Assembly: GCA_001913845.2 (NCBI GenBank)
Contig: MKGP02000056.1
Coordinates: 1 to 64,000, forward strand
Direction of reading: 5' to 3'
Origin: Limnothrix sp. CACIAM 69d
GTDB taxonomy: Bacteria > Cyanobacteriota > Cyanobacteriia > CACIAM-69d
DNA: 64,000 bases
Shown: in pieces, positions 39,044-47,477 of the stretch
Layout: every line of letters begins with the position of its first letter
Position numbering within the stretch: the first letter of the stretch is position 1
Notes under the pieces: generated by a model
Told to the model about the DNA's origin: nothing
Seen by the model: the letters and a program-made list of their open reading frames with translations, nothing else
Databases searched by the model: none
Position numbers and translations under genes: made by a program

Positions 39044-39432
39044 GGAGTTGGTTTAGTCCATTGCGCTAGGGATTTTTCTCGTTATCTTTGAGGGGCGATC
39101 GGGTCGTGAAAGCGGCTCGATCGCCCATTTTTTGTGAAATTCTGACGATGAAGATTTTTTGAACTAGTTGCTTGAGTCTCTTTTGGGGAATGTTGCGGCC
39201 ATATTGCGGGAATATTTTTGGAGAATATTTTTAAGAATGTTTTTCGAGATTATTGTTGAGTCGAGAAATCAAGCAATCAACCAAACAATCAACCAATTAA
39301 TATCCGGCTGATTAGCCGGCCAATCTTGCTCTTGTCTTGCCCAATCGCGCCATTCCTCGCTAGCTTGGAGAAGAGCGCCGAACGATTGCTGAACAATTGC
39401 CGAACGATTAATGCTATTGGGGTTTCCCCGCC
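39044..39432. other. htpX-FTR1 spacer
   Basis: About 390 bp. It holds the htpX terminator (39093-39133), then an AT-rich run with GAATATTTTT-type direct repeats (39208-39245). The metal-permease promoter should lie here; no convincing Fur box was recognised. Confidence 0.4.
39093..39133 (+). terminator. Intrinsic terminator after htpX
   Basis: GGGCGATCG (39093-39101) and CGATCGCCC (39118-39126) form a perfect 9-bp stem, followed by ATTTTTTG. Both arms overlap the HIP1 core. Confidence 0.8.
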
Positions 39433-40389
39433 ATGAACCTTGTGGATGCGTTGCCAACCTTTTCGATCGCCCTGCGCGAGGGGTTTGAAGCGGTTTTGAT
39501 CATTGGCTTGGTGTTGGCCTGTTTGCAACAAGCGGGCCAAACCCACCTCAACCGATCGGTGGCTTGGGGCATTGTGGCGGGGTTATGCCTGAGTGCCTTG
39601 GTCGGCGTTGGGTTGGCCGGGGTCTTCGGAGCCTTGGATCGATCGGTTGCCCCTTGGGCCCCCTTTTGGACTCAAGGCTTAAAAGTGATTCTGGGCGCGA
39701 TCGCCATTGGTCTGTTGAGTTGGATGTTGGTTTGGATGACTCAGCAGGCCAAACAACTGAAAGGAGAGGTGCAATCCTCCGTTCAGCGGGCGATCGGGGA
39801 GCAAGCGGGAGCCGCCTGGAAAATTTTTGGCTTGGTTACGGCCGCTGTGCTGCAAGAGGGACTGGAAACAGTCATTTTCATTGCCGCCCAGTTTCAGGAA
39901 AGCCTCGGGGCCGCCGTGGGGGCGATCGCGGGCGTAATTGGAGCCGCCATCATGGGACTGCTGCTATTCCGCTTTGGCATCAAGATTGACGTGCGCCAAT
40001 TTTTCCAAGTGGTGGGCACAATTCTGCTGCTGGTGGTGGGCGCGTTGGTGATTTCCGTGCTCAAGCACCTGGACGCGGCGGCGGTTCTTTGGGGGCAACT
40101 GCATCCTGCCTGGGCTGGCCTTTGTGCCGTGGGGGGCGATTCCTGCTTGCTGGGGCCCTTGGTTTGGGATTGGTCAGCGACCTTGAGCGATCGGGTGTTG
40201 CCGGGTGTGTTGCTCAAAACCCTCTTTGGCTACCGTGACCATCTCTACCTGGCTCAGGCGATCGGGTATGGCCTCTTTTTAGGCGGCGTGGGAACCCTCT
40301 ACTTCCGCAGTTTGCGGGGCCAGCGCTCTCCTGCGGCCCCGGCCGGAGCTTCGCCGGCCCAATCTTCTGCCCAATCGGGTCAAGGCTAG
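39433..40389 (+). CDS. FTR1-family high-affinity iron permease
   Basis: A 318-residue integral membrane protein with about seven hydrophobic helices. The first iron motif is REGFE at 15-19 in SIALREGFEAVLII. The second, normally R/REGxE, is QEGLE at 141-145. This is the EfeU/FTR1 oxidase-dependent permease family. No EfeO or EfeB partner is adjacent, and an extra segment between the last helices (about 225-265, with Cys-containing AVGGDSCLLG) is characteristic of some cyanobacterial forms. The C-terminal tail is Ala/Ser/Gln-rich. The stop codon lies inside dispersed-repeat copy B. Confidence 0.87.
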   Translation: MNLVDALPTFSIALREGFEAVLIIGLVLACLQQAGQTHLNRSVAWGIVAGLCLSALVGVGLAGVFGALDRSVAPWAPFWTQGLKVILGAIAIGLLSWMLVWMTQQAKQLKGEVQSSVQRAIGEQAGAAWKIFGLVTAAVLQEGLETVIFIAAQFQESLGAAVGAIAGVIGAAIMGLLLFRFGIKIDVRQFFQVVGTILLLVVGALVISVLKHLDAAAVLWGQLHPAWAGLCAVGGDSCLLGPLVWDWSATLSDRVLPGVLLKTLFGYRDHLYLAQAIGYGLFLGGVGTLYFRSLRGQRSPAAPAGASPAQSSAQSGQG

Positions 40390-40426
40390 GGCCTGTCGTC
40401 AAATCGCCTGAAATCCTGATTCCACC
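40388..40426 (-). repeat. Dispersed ~41-bp repeat, copy B
   Basis: In inverted orientation relative to the other copies. It reads AGGGCCTGTCGTCAAATCGC and then CTGAAATCCTGATTCCACC, and overlaps the FTR1 stop codon. Confidence 0.75.
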
Positions 40427-40611
40427 TTTGGCAGATCGTGGGGGACAAGATGCTCCAGCCCCTTGTTACAACGACTGGGACATGGAAAATCAATCGTTTC
40501 CGCCTGATCCTAGGAAATGGCGGCAGGCCCTAGGCCAACGCAAGCCCCAAAACCAACCCAACCGTTTGCTGATCAGCCAGTTCAGCCGCTGAATGAGCCG
40601 TTGAGTTGCCC

Positions 40612-40827
40612 CTAGGCCTTGGGCTTGAGATAGGCGATCGCGTGTCGCCAAACGATTGTAGGCTGGTCGTAATGGTCAACAATGCAGATGCAATCACTGT
40701 CCTGCCACCTCACCTTGCCTGCAATCAGGTCATTGGTTAGCAGCTTTAGTTCCACTTCTTGCTTATTCTTAATCGCTGTCTGCACTTGACGGGTGCTGGG
40801 CAGCCCAGTATTAAATTCTTCAGCCAT
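40612..40827 (-). CDS. hfq: Hfq-like Sm protein
   Basis: 71 residues of the divergent cyanobacterial Hfq type: [39 protein letters not shown] (Sm1) and [14 protein letters not shown] (Sm2). In Synechocystis the homologue is needed for type IV pilus motility and binds PilB, and its RNA binding is weak compared with enteric Hfq. Its ATG is only 12 bp from the divergent dapF ATG, so each promoter must lie largely inside the other gene. Confidence 0.94.
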   Translation of the reverse strand: MAEEFNTGLPSTRQVQTAIKNKQEVELKLLTNDLIAGKVRWQDSDCICIVDHYDQPTIVWRHAIAYLKPKA

Positions 40828-40839
40828 AGGGAGTGCTCA

Positions 40840-41688
40840 ATGGGACTTGCGTTTGCAAAGTATCACGGATTAGGGAATGACTTTATTCTGCTGGATAACC
40901 GCGATCGAGCAGAGCCAATTCTCTCGCCTGAACAGGCCGTGCAACTGTGCGATCGCCATTTTGGCATTGGGGCCGACGGTGTGATCTTCGTGCTGCCCGG
41001 CGAGCAGGGAGCCGATTACACCATGCGAATTTTTAACTCCGATGGTTCCGAACCGGAAATGTGCGGCAATGGCATTCGCTGCTTTGCCAAATATTTAGCG
41101 GCCCTGGAAGGCCTAGAAAACACCGAAAAAACCTACAAAGTCCACACGCTGGCGGGTTTCATTATCCCCACCATTCAAGCCGATGGCCAGGTGACCGTGG
41201 ACATGGGCCAGCCAATTTTGGCAGCCGAACGGATTCCCACCACCCTGGGCACAACGGGCGAAACGGCCCTGGCCCGATCGCTCACGGCCGCTGGCCAAGA
41301 TTGGACAGTAACCACCGTCAGCATGGGAAATCCCCACTGTGTCACCTTTGTGGAGGATGTGAGCGCGATCGACCTGCCCGCCATTGGCCCGCAAATCGAA
41401 TGCCATCCGGCCTTCCCCCAAAAAACCAATGTGGAATTTGTGGAAGTGGTGCGGCGCGACTATCTACGAATGCGGGTTTGGGAGCGCGGCGCGGGCATCA
41501 CGTTGGCCTGTGGAACGGGGGCCTGTGCAACACTGGTAGCAGCCGTGTTAAATGGCCACAGCGATCGAGTGGCTACGGTGGAGCTTCCCGGCGGCCCATT
41601 GCAGATCACCTGGGATGCTGTGAGCGATCGGATCCTCATGACGGGGCCAGCAGAAGCGGTTTTTAACGGGGTGTGGAGGGGCTGGTGA
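40840..41688 (+). CDS. dapF: Diaminopimelate epimerase
   Basis: 282 residues from ATG 40840 ([20 protein letters not shown]). The two catalytic cysteines are in [10 protein letters not shown] and [10 protein letters not shown]. It converts LL- to meso-diaminopimelate for lysine and peptidoglycan. Other family blocks are [15 protein letters not shown] and KTNVEFVEV. It is divergent from hfq, an arrangement found in other cyanobacteria. A GC-rich hairpin follows at 41752. Confidence 0.95.
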   Translation: MGLAFAKYHGLGNDFILLDNRDRAEPILSPEQAVQLCDRHFGIGADGVIFVLPGEQGADYTMRIFNSDGSEPEMCGNGIRCFAKYLAALEGLENTEKTYKVHTLAGFIIPTIQADGQVTVDMGQPILAAERIPTTLGTTGETALARSLTAAGQDWTVTTVSMGNPHCVTFVEDVSAIDLPAIGPQIECHPAFPQKTNVEFVEVVRRDYLRMRVWERGAGITLACGTGACATLVAAVLNGHSDRVATVELPGGPLQITWDAVSDRILMTGPAEAVFNGVWRGW

Positions 41689-41751
41689 TCCGGCCCCGAG
41701 TCAAGTTAATCCGTCGCCAATGAGTCCGTCGCCCAAGCGGTGCTAAGGATT

Positions 41752-41770
41752 GGGGGCCGCCATGGCCCCC
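41752..41770. other. GC-rich hairpin after dapF
   Basis: GGGGGCC and GGCCCCC pair around GCCAT, about 60 bp after the dapF stop. No T tract follows, so terminator function is uncertain. Confidence 0.4.
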
Positions 41771-41812
41771 CGGCGATCACCAGTTCACGGCAGCAACTGA
41801 AGAGCAATAGGC

Positions 41813-43006
41813 ATGAGCAGCGGAATTTACTTCGTACGCAATGATGGGCGACTCGTGGAGATGATGGAGCAGCCCTATGGGTCGGTGACGCTTCTTCAGG
41901 AACTCTTGGAAACTTACCCCAACCTATTGGCCGGCGATCGCAGCCTCATTAACCGTGATCAGGACTGGTTGGCCATCACTCGCCAGAACACGGTGACTTT
42001 TGATGACGAACGGGACGATCGCTGGTCTCTGGATCGGATTTTTCTCGATCGTGGCGGTGTGCCCACGGTGGTGGAAGTGTTTTGCAGCCACGGACGCGGC
42101 GGCGGTCAACAGGCCCAAGAACTGATTGGCCAGGCGATTGAATATGCTGCGAACCTGTCGCAATATTGGCCGATCGAAACCATGCTGGCCCAATTTGAAG
42201 CCAACTGCCGCGCCAACGATCGGGATCCCGATCAAGTGGTGGAAGACTTCCTGGGCCACGACGAGGAAGAGGAACGTTTTTGGCAACAGGTGAAAACCAA
42301 CCTGCAAGCGGGTCGAATCCGGATTGTGGTGGTTTCCGATGCCCTCTCGCCGGAACTGGTGCGGACGGTGGAATTTTTGAACGCCCAGATGGATCCGGCA
42401 GAAGTTCAGGCAATTGAACTGCGCCAATACGTGAGCGATGAAGGATTTCGCACCCTCGTGCCCCGACTAATTGGGCGCATGACCGACTCCAAGAGTGCTT
42501 CCCCCGCCCTCGATCGGCGGCGCTGGGACGAAGACAGCTTCTTCCAAGAATTCAGCACCCGCCAGGGGGAAGACGAAGCCGCCATTGCACACCACATTTA
42601 CGAGTGGTGCAGCGATCATCCCAATGTGGAGGTTTACTGGCGCACGGGCGACACCTACGGCGGGTTTGTGGCCATGTGTGATTTTGGGCGTGGCGAGTCC
42701 CATGAGCTGTTCAAAGTGGGGATTGATGGGGGCTTGGAAATCAATTCCAGCACCTACGCTTCTTGGTATCCCTTCACGCGCCACGACGAATGGATGGAAT
42801 TGCGCAGCCACCTCAGCTCGATCGGCCTGGCCCTCCCGCCGGACTCACGGGAGCGCCGGGCCCCCAACTTCAGCCTTTCAACCCTGCGGGATGAACAATC
42901 GCTCCGGCAGGTTTTTGAAACCTTCAGTTGGGTGTTGGAGCGGGTAAAACAGTCTTTGAATGACACCAAACGACGGGCAACCGATCGCGACTGGGCTGCT
43001 GGTTAA
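41813..43006 (+). CDS. Nuclease-fold (NucS/DUF91-like N-terminus) protein lacking the E-x-K lysine
   Basis: 397 residues. The N-terminal 140 residues match a widespread family that starts with IYFVRNDGRLVEMMEQPY and LLQELLETYPNLLAGD, followed by a PD-(D/E)XK-like core: Asp74 in WSLDRIFLD, then a TVVEV strand. In relatives the strand reads LVEVKRS, giving the catalytic E-x-K. Here it is Glu88-Val89-Phe90 followed by CSHGRGGGQQ, so the lysine and the basic stretch are gone. The rest of the family layout is kept (YAANLSQYWPIETM, FWQQVKTNLQAGRIRIVVVSD, EFLNAQMDPAEVQAIELRQYV, LVPRLIG). The C-terminal 150 residues form a separate domain (HHIYEWCSDHPNVEVYWRTG). The function is unknown; it is probably a DNA-binding or recognition protein without cleavage. 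Confidence 0.75.
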   Translation: MSSGIYFVRNDGRLVEMMEQPYGSVTLLQELLETYPNLLAGDRSLINRDQDWLAITRQNTVTFDDERDDRWSLDRIFLDRGGVPTVVEVFCSHGRGGGQQAQELIGQAIEYAANLSQYWPIETMLAQFEANCRANDRDPDQVVEDFLGHDEEEERFWQQVKTNLQAGRIRIVVVSDALSPELVRTVEFLNAQMDPAEVQAIELRQYVSDEGFRTLVPRLIGRMTDSKSASPALDRRRWDEDSFFQEFSTRQGEDEAAIAHHIYEWCSDHPNVEVYWRTGDTYGGFVAMCDFGRGESHELFKVGIDGGLEINSSTYASWYPFTRHDEWMELRSHLSSIGLALPPDSRERRAPNFSLSTLRDEQSLRQVFETFSWVLERVKQSLNDTKRRATDRDWAAG

Positions 43007-43192
43007 GATCTGCAAAACCTGGCTCGCGCCCGCCACCTCGAAACATCGGGAGAGCTGCTGCGAGACAGAAACTGCGGAATAAAAACTGCGGAATAAAAAC
43101 CGCAAAAAACAGCAAGATAAAAACTTTGAGATTGACTGCACAGGGATTAATTGAAACCCACTAGCAGTCTACTGGCAGGAGCGTTTGGAAAC

Positions 43193-44416
43193 ATGGTGGT
43201 TGCGGGCAACAGGGATATGGCACAAACGAACCAAGAACCTAGGAACGGAGAACCCTGGAGCATTGACCAGGTGCGTTCCCAATTCCCCGCCTTAGACAAC
43301 AAAACCTATTTCAACTACGGCGGCCAAGGGCCACTACCCCAAGGATCCCTGGAAGCCATGGTGCAAGCCTGGCAAACGATGCAGCAATTGGGCCCCTTCA
43401 GCAGCGCTGTGGGCGATTGGGTTGATGCGCAACTGGCCGCCACCCGCCAAACCATTGCGCAGGAATTGCAGGTGAGTCCCGAGACGATCGCCCTGACTGA
43501 GAATGTGACGGCTGGCTGCAACATTGCCCTTTGGGGATTGCCCTGGCGATCGGGCGATCGGCTATTGATTAGCGATTCCGAGCATCCGGGGGTGGTGGCC
43601 GCCGCCCAGGCGATCGCCCAGCGCTGGGGAGTGACGATCGATCAATTTCCCCTGCGCGATCGAGTTCCTGAGCAACCGATCGTGGAAGCCATTTTGGCCC
43701 ATCTGCGTCCCCAAACCCGCTTGGTGTTGGTGAGCCATGCCCTTTGGAATACGGGCGAAATTCTTGATGTGCAAGCCATTGCCCGCGCTTGCCGCCACCA
43801 ACAGCCCTCCGTGCAAATCCTGGTTGATGCGGCCCAATCGGTGGGCCTGTTGCCCTTGAATCTGTCGGCATTAGAGATTGATTTCTATGCCTTCACGGGC
43901 CACAAGTGGTGCTGTGGACCCGATGGGTTGGGGGGATTGTATGTGAATCCCCGATCGAACCTGGAGCCGACCTTTGTGGGCTGGCGCGGCATCACGGCCG
44001 ATCGCCAAGGCAACCCCACGGGCCACAAAACCACCGGCCAGCGCTTTGAAGTGGCCACCTCCGCCTATGCGCTTGGGCTAGGTCTCCAATCGGCTCTGGA
44101 CTTGCACCGCCGTTGGGGCACACCCCAGCAACGGTACGATCGAATCGTGCAGCTTGCTGGCCGTCTTTGGCAACATCTGCAAACCATTCCCCAGGTGGAA
44201 TGCTGGCTGCCGTACCCGCCGCCAACCGGACTCGTTTCCTTCAAGGTCAGCGGCTTCCACAACGCTCGATCGCTCGTGGCCACCCTGGAAAAACAAAAAT
44301 ACTTGCTACGAACCCTGCCCAATCCCGATTGTGCGCGGGCCTGTGTTCATTATTTCACCCAAGAAGCGGAAGTCGATCAATTGGCGGAACTGATTCGATC
44401 GCTCGTCGCGGCCTAA
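43193..44416 (+). CDS. PLP-dependent L-cysteine/cystine lyase (aminotransferase class V)
   Basis: About 407 residues of the NifS-like fold: FNYGGQGPLP, LTENVTAGCNIALWG, SDSEHPGVV, VSHALWNTGEILDV, DAAQSVGLLPLN (PLP-binding Asp), the Schiff-base lysine in FTGHKWCCGPDGLGGLYV, and SYALGLGLQSALD. The HKWCCGPDG and GQGPLP motifs match cyanobacterial cystine C-S lyase (C-DES), which releases sulfur for Fe-S clusters. It lacks the flexible active-site Cys loop of true NifS/SufS. The start is uncertain: ATG 43193 with GGAG 11 nt upstream, or ATG 43217. Confidence 0.87.
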   Translation: MVVAGNRDMAQTNQEPRNGEPWSIDQVRSQFPALDNKTYFNYGGQGPLPQGSLEAMVQAWQTMQQLGPFSSAVGDWVDAQLAATRQTIAQELQVSPETIALTENVTAGCNIALWGLPWRSGDRLLISDSEHPGVVAAAQAIAQRWGVTIDQFPLRDRVPEQPIVEAILAHLRPQTRLVLVSHALWNTGEILDVQAIARACRHQQPSVQILVDAAQSVGLLPLNLSALEIDFYAFTGHKWCCGPDGLGGLYVNPRSNLEPTFVGWRGITADRQGNPTGHKTTGQRFEVATSAYALGLGLQSALDLHRRWGTPQQRYDRIVQLAGRLWQHLQTIPQVECWLPYPPPTGLVSFKVSGFHNARSLVATLEKQKYLLRTLPNPDCARACVHYFTQEAEVDQLAELIRSLVAA

Positions 44417-44624
44417 CTTTGCGGCCTAACTTTGACTTAACTTTGACCTAACTGTTCGGCCTGGCGTTTCAATTGGGCGACCGGCTGAATTGGGCGATCG
44501 GCTGAATTGGGCGATCGACTGTAACAGCTCGCCAGAAATCTGGCCACACCTCCCCCCCTCCAAATCAAATCAGAGCGGGGCAAATTTGCCATTAACCTTC
44601 GTCATTAATCTAGGAGAAAACCGC

Positions 44625-46277
44625 ATGAAGCATGATTGGTTTCTGACTCTTTCCTCCTTGCCACAATCCCTAGCGAACAGCCATTCAGTTAACCATTCCA
44701 ATGACTCAGTGGTCAGCAGTCTAGCGGCCGGCAGCATTCCCGAACTAATTAATATCCTCATTATCCTGCTCTTGCTGGCAACCACTGTTGCTCTGGTGAC
44801 TCAGCGATTGAGAATTCCCTATGTCACCGGTTTGGTGCTGGCGGGGCTACCCATCACCGACTTGCTATCCCAGCGCATTGGTCTGGATCCGTCGCTGGTG
44901 CTCAATCTTTTTCTGCCAATTCTGATCTTTGAAGCAGCAATCAACACGGATATTAGTCGCCTTCGCAGCACCTTCAAACCGATCGCCCTGCTCGCAATTC
45001 CTGGCTCCTTATTATCCTCAGGGATCATTGCTGTTCTGGTGAAACTGAGTTTAGGGCTGGATTGGATTAATGCGCTTTTGATTGGCGTAATTTTGGCTAA
45101 TACCGACACCGTTTCCATGATCGCGGTGTTTAAGGAATTGCGCGTTCCTTCGCGGCTTTCAACGATCGTTGAAGGCGAAACATTATTTAACGATGCCGCC
45201 GCCTTAGTGTCCTTCAATTTGCTGTTGGTCATTTACTCCACCGGTAGCATTACCATCGGTCAAGGCATCAAAGAGATGCTGCTTGTTTCCTTAGGTGGTG
45301 CATTCCTCGGAGCAGTTTTAGGCTATCTTTGCCTGCCAATTTTTAATCGCCTGCAAGATCCCTTAAGCAGCTTACTGCTAACCGTGGCATTGGCTTTAGG
45401 CACGTTCCAACTAGGCCAATTTTTGGGTGTTTCCGGTGCAGTAGCCGTCGTGATTGCTGGTTTGGTTTTTGGTAATTTGGGCTTGCCCCAAGCCACATCA
45501 GCCTCCTATCGGATTACGCTGCTCAGCTTCTGGGAATATGCTGGCTTTAGTGTAAATACATTCATTTTTCTGTTGATTGGCATTGAAATTAACCCCCTAA
45601 CCCTTTGGAAAATTCTCCCGGCGGTTATTTTGGTGATCATTGCCTATCAATTGGGACGCATTATCTCTGTTTATTCGTTGCTGGCCGGCTTGCGTTGGTT
45701 CGATCGCCCAATTCCCCTCCGTTGGCAACATGTCCTAGTGCTCGGCAACATTAAAGGATCGCTGTCCATGGCCTTGGCGATCGCCATTCCTGTGGGCTTT
45801 GTTGGCCGGGAATTCATTATTGAGCTGGTTTTTGGGGCAGTCCTATTTTCATTGGTGATTCAGGGACTGGCATTGCCTTGGCTGATCAAGCAGCTCAACA
45901 TCGGCCAAGGCAATGGAATATCCGAAGAAATTGGCCAATTACAAATTCAACTAATTGGGGCCAAGGCGGCGCAGGATGAACTTGCCCAACTACTCAAGGC
46001 TGGCGTTTTACCAAAAGCAACTTATGAGGAGCTTTGGGCTGCTTATCAAGCCAAAGTTGTCGGATCGGAACGGGTATTGAGGGAGGTCTATAACCAACAC
46101 CAAGCCCATTTGGGTCTGCATCATCCCAACCAACTGGACGTGGTGCGAAGACAGTTAATGATTGCGGAAAAGGGTGCAATTAACGATGCCCTGCGCAAGC
46201 GAATTGTTCCAGAAGATGTGGTGCAACGCTACATCAAAGATTTGGATCAGAAGCTTCAGTCTCTGAGCGATGACTAA
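44625..46277 (+). CDS. Na+(K+)/H+ antiporter, CPA1 (NhaP) type
   Basis: 550 residues from ATG 44625 with AGGAGA about 8 nt upstream. About twelve hydrophobic helices occupy residues 35-430. Ion-binding residues lie in GVILANTDTVSMIAVF and VEGETLFNDAAALVSF, the CPA1 counterparts of the TD and ND motifs. A 120-residue cytoplasmic tail with heptad-like charge (IGQLQIQLIGAKAAQDELAQLL) may be regulatory. It overlaps, tail to tail, a gene for an RCK/TrkA-type regulatory protein by 44 bp, which suggests a functional link. Confidence 0.92.
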   Translation: MKHDWFLTLSSLPQSLANSHSVNHSNDSVVSSLAAGSIPELINILIILLLLATTVALVTQRLRIPYVTGLVLAGLPITDLLSQRIGLDPSLVLNLFLPILIFEAAINTDISRLRSTFKPIALLAIPGSLLSSGIIAVLVKLSLGLDWINALLIGVILANTDTVSMIAVFKELRVPSRLSTIVEGETLFNDAAALVSFNLLLVIYSTGSITIGQGIKEMLLVSLGGAFLGAVLGYLCLPIFNRLQDPLSSLLLTVALALGTFQLGQFLGVSGAVAVVIAGLVFGNLGLPQATSASYRITLLSFWEYAGFSVNTFIFLLIGIEINPLTLWKILPAVILVIIAYQLGRIISVYSLLAGLRWFDRPIPLRWQHVLVLGNIKGSLSMALAIAIPVGFVGREFIIELVFGAVLFSLVIQGLALPWLIKQLNIGQGNGISEEIGQLQIQLIGAKAAQDELAQLLKAGVLPKATYEELWAAYQAKVVGSERVLREVYNQHQAHLGLHHPNQLDVVRRQLMIAEKGAINDALRKRIVPEDVVQRYIKDLDQKLQSLSDD

Positions 46278-46950
46278 CAGTGAGTCCAAGGTATTTGATC
46301 ATTGGCCGGACGAGTTCTGGCCGGGTCACGACCAAAATGGTGGAGCCAGCTTTCAAGACCGTTTGACCATTGGGAATTTCTAAGTTGCTACAAGCATGAC
46401 TTTGATAACCAATGATCAAAGATCCCGTTGGAAAATCGGGATCTTGGGCAATTTGAGCCACTGTGCGATCGACCACATAACAGTCATTGGGAACAGGCAG
46501 CTTGAGCACTTCAACCTGACCCTGTTCAAAATGCATCATCGATTCCACTTCTGGGTATTCGATCGCGTTGGCCATCGTGGCCACTGCCAAATCAATGGTG
46601 CTGATGATGTGGCTAGCGCCGGCCAAACGATAAGCATCCAGAAACTCGCGATCGAGCATCCGAACAACAGTGTGGGCAATGCCGTAGCTTTTGGATAAGG
46701 TGATGAGCGCCAAATTCAAAGCATCATCCCTCAGGGCTGCTACCACCGCATTGGCCTGCCGGATCCCAGCTTCTAGGAGCACTGCGGTGCTGACTGCGCT
46801 GCCCTCGAAGGCCATCACCCCGATTTGTTCGCGAGCAAACCGACAGGCTAAGGGATCTTTGTCAATCACAGCAACGGTATGCCCCAGCTCTAGGAGTTGT
46901 TGGGCTAACCGCAATCCCATCATTCCTGCGCCACCAATAAGAACGTACAT
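46234..46950 (-). CDS. TrkA-type (RCK) NAD-binding regulatory protein
   Basis: 238 residues. TrkA-N Rossmann domain (1-130) with VLIGGAGMMGLRLAQQL, the acidic end of beta-2 in VAVIDKDPLACR, and GSAVSTAVLLEAGIRQANAVVAAL. TrkA-C domain (about 145-220) with SLIIGYQSHACSNLEIPNGQTVLKAGSTILVV. Such proteins gate K+ channels/transporters or CPA antiporters in response to NAD(H), ATP or c-di-AMP. No Trk/Ktr membrane subunit is adjacent. The only transport gene nearby is the converging antiporter, with which it shares 44 bp. Confidence 0.9.
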   Translation of the reverse strand: MYVLIGGAGMMGLRLAQQLLELGHTVAVIDKDPLACRFAREQIGVMAFEGSAVSTAVLLEAGIRQANAVVAALRDDALNLALITLSKSYGIAHTVVRMLDREFLDAYRLAGASHIISTIDLAVATMANAIEYPEVESMMHFEQGQVEVLKLPVPNDCYVVDRTVAQIAQDPDFPTGSLIIGYQSHACSNLEIPNGQTVLKAGSTILVVTRPELVRPMIKYLGLTVSHRSETEASDPNL

Positions 46951-47477
46951 GGTTGTTGTACTCGCCTCGCAAATCTTGGATATCTCAGGTTAGCGCAGAG
47001 ATGAAATTGCTTCCTTGAGCCGATGAATTGAATGTATTCATCAATAGACCTGTTGCATCAATCAAGAACCTCATCCCACATCTCGCTCTCAGATCCCTGA
47101 TTGACTGAAAAAACACTCAAACCCTGGGTTGTTCCGTAGGTTGGGTTGAGCTTTGCGAAACCCAACTCGATCACTGCAAGCCTTGTTGCTGTTGGGTTTC
47201 GTACCTCAACCCAACCTACGAAATGATCGTTAATTAGCCCATCTTGATCAGAGGGAGTTAATTCGTGCAGGAGGTCTAATGTATTCATCAAGGAAGTGTA
47301 ATCCAAGATGAGAGCAAGATTAAATCTCAAAATTCGGCGAAGAATATGGCTCAAAAATCGAAATTTTGATCATCAAAAACCGAGAACTCAACTTCAAGAA
47401 CCAAATTCTAGAAACTCAACTTTAAGATCTGAACCTTGAAGCCTAGATTTTGAGATTTGAATTTCAAGAACGGGGCT
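46951..47477. other. Spacer with REP-like palindrome and direct repeats
   Basis: About 530 bp without a credible gene. A perfect 14-bp direct repeat AATGTATTCATCAA (47031-47044 and 47278-47291) brackets 233 bp that contain the palindromic element at 47135-47220. Beyond it, to 47470, lie degenerate TCAAGAACT/AACTCAACTT units. Confidence 0.5.
47135..47220. repeat. 86-bp palindromic REP-type element
   Basis: CGTAGGTTGGGTTGAG and GCGAAACCCAAC on the left are mirrored by GTTGGGTTTCG and CTCAACCCAACCTACG on the right, giving a long imperfect hairpin. The GTAGGTTGGGTTGAG motif is common in repetitive intergenic elements of many bacteria. Confidence 0.85.

Noticed and set aside
39160-39432. A Fur box upstream of the FTR1-type permease
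   Set aside because: The AT-rich GAATATTTTT repeats do not form a 7-1-7 or GATAAT-type palindrome.
47058-47354. 98-codon minus-strand frame
   Set aside because: About a third of it is made by the REP-type palindrome at 47135-47220, and the rest has no family features.
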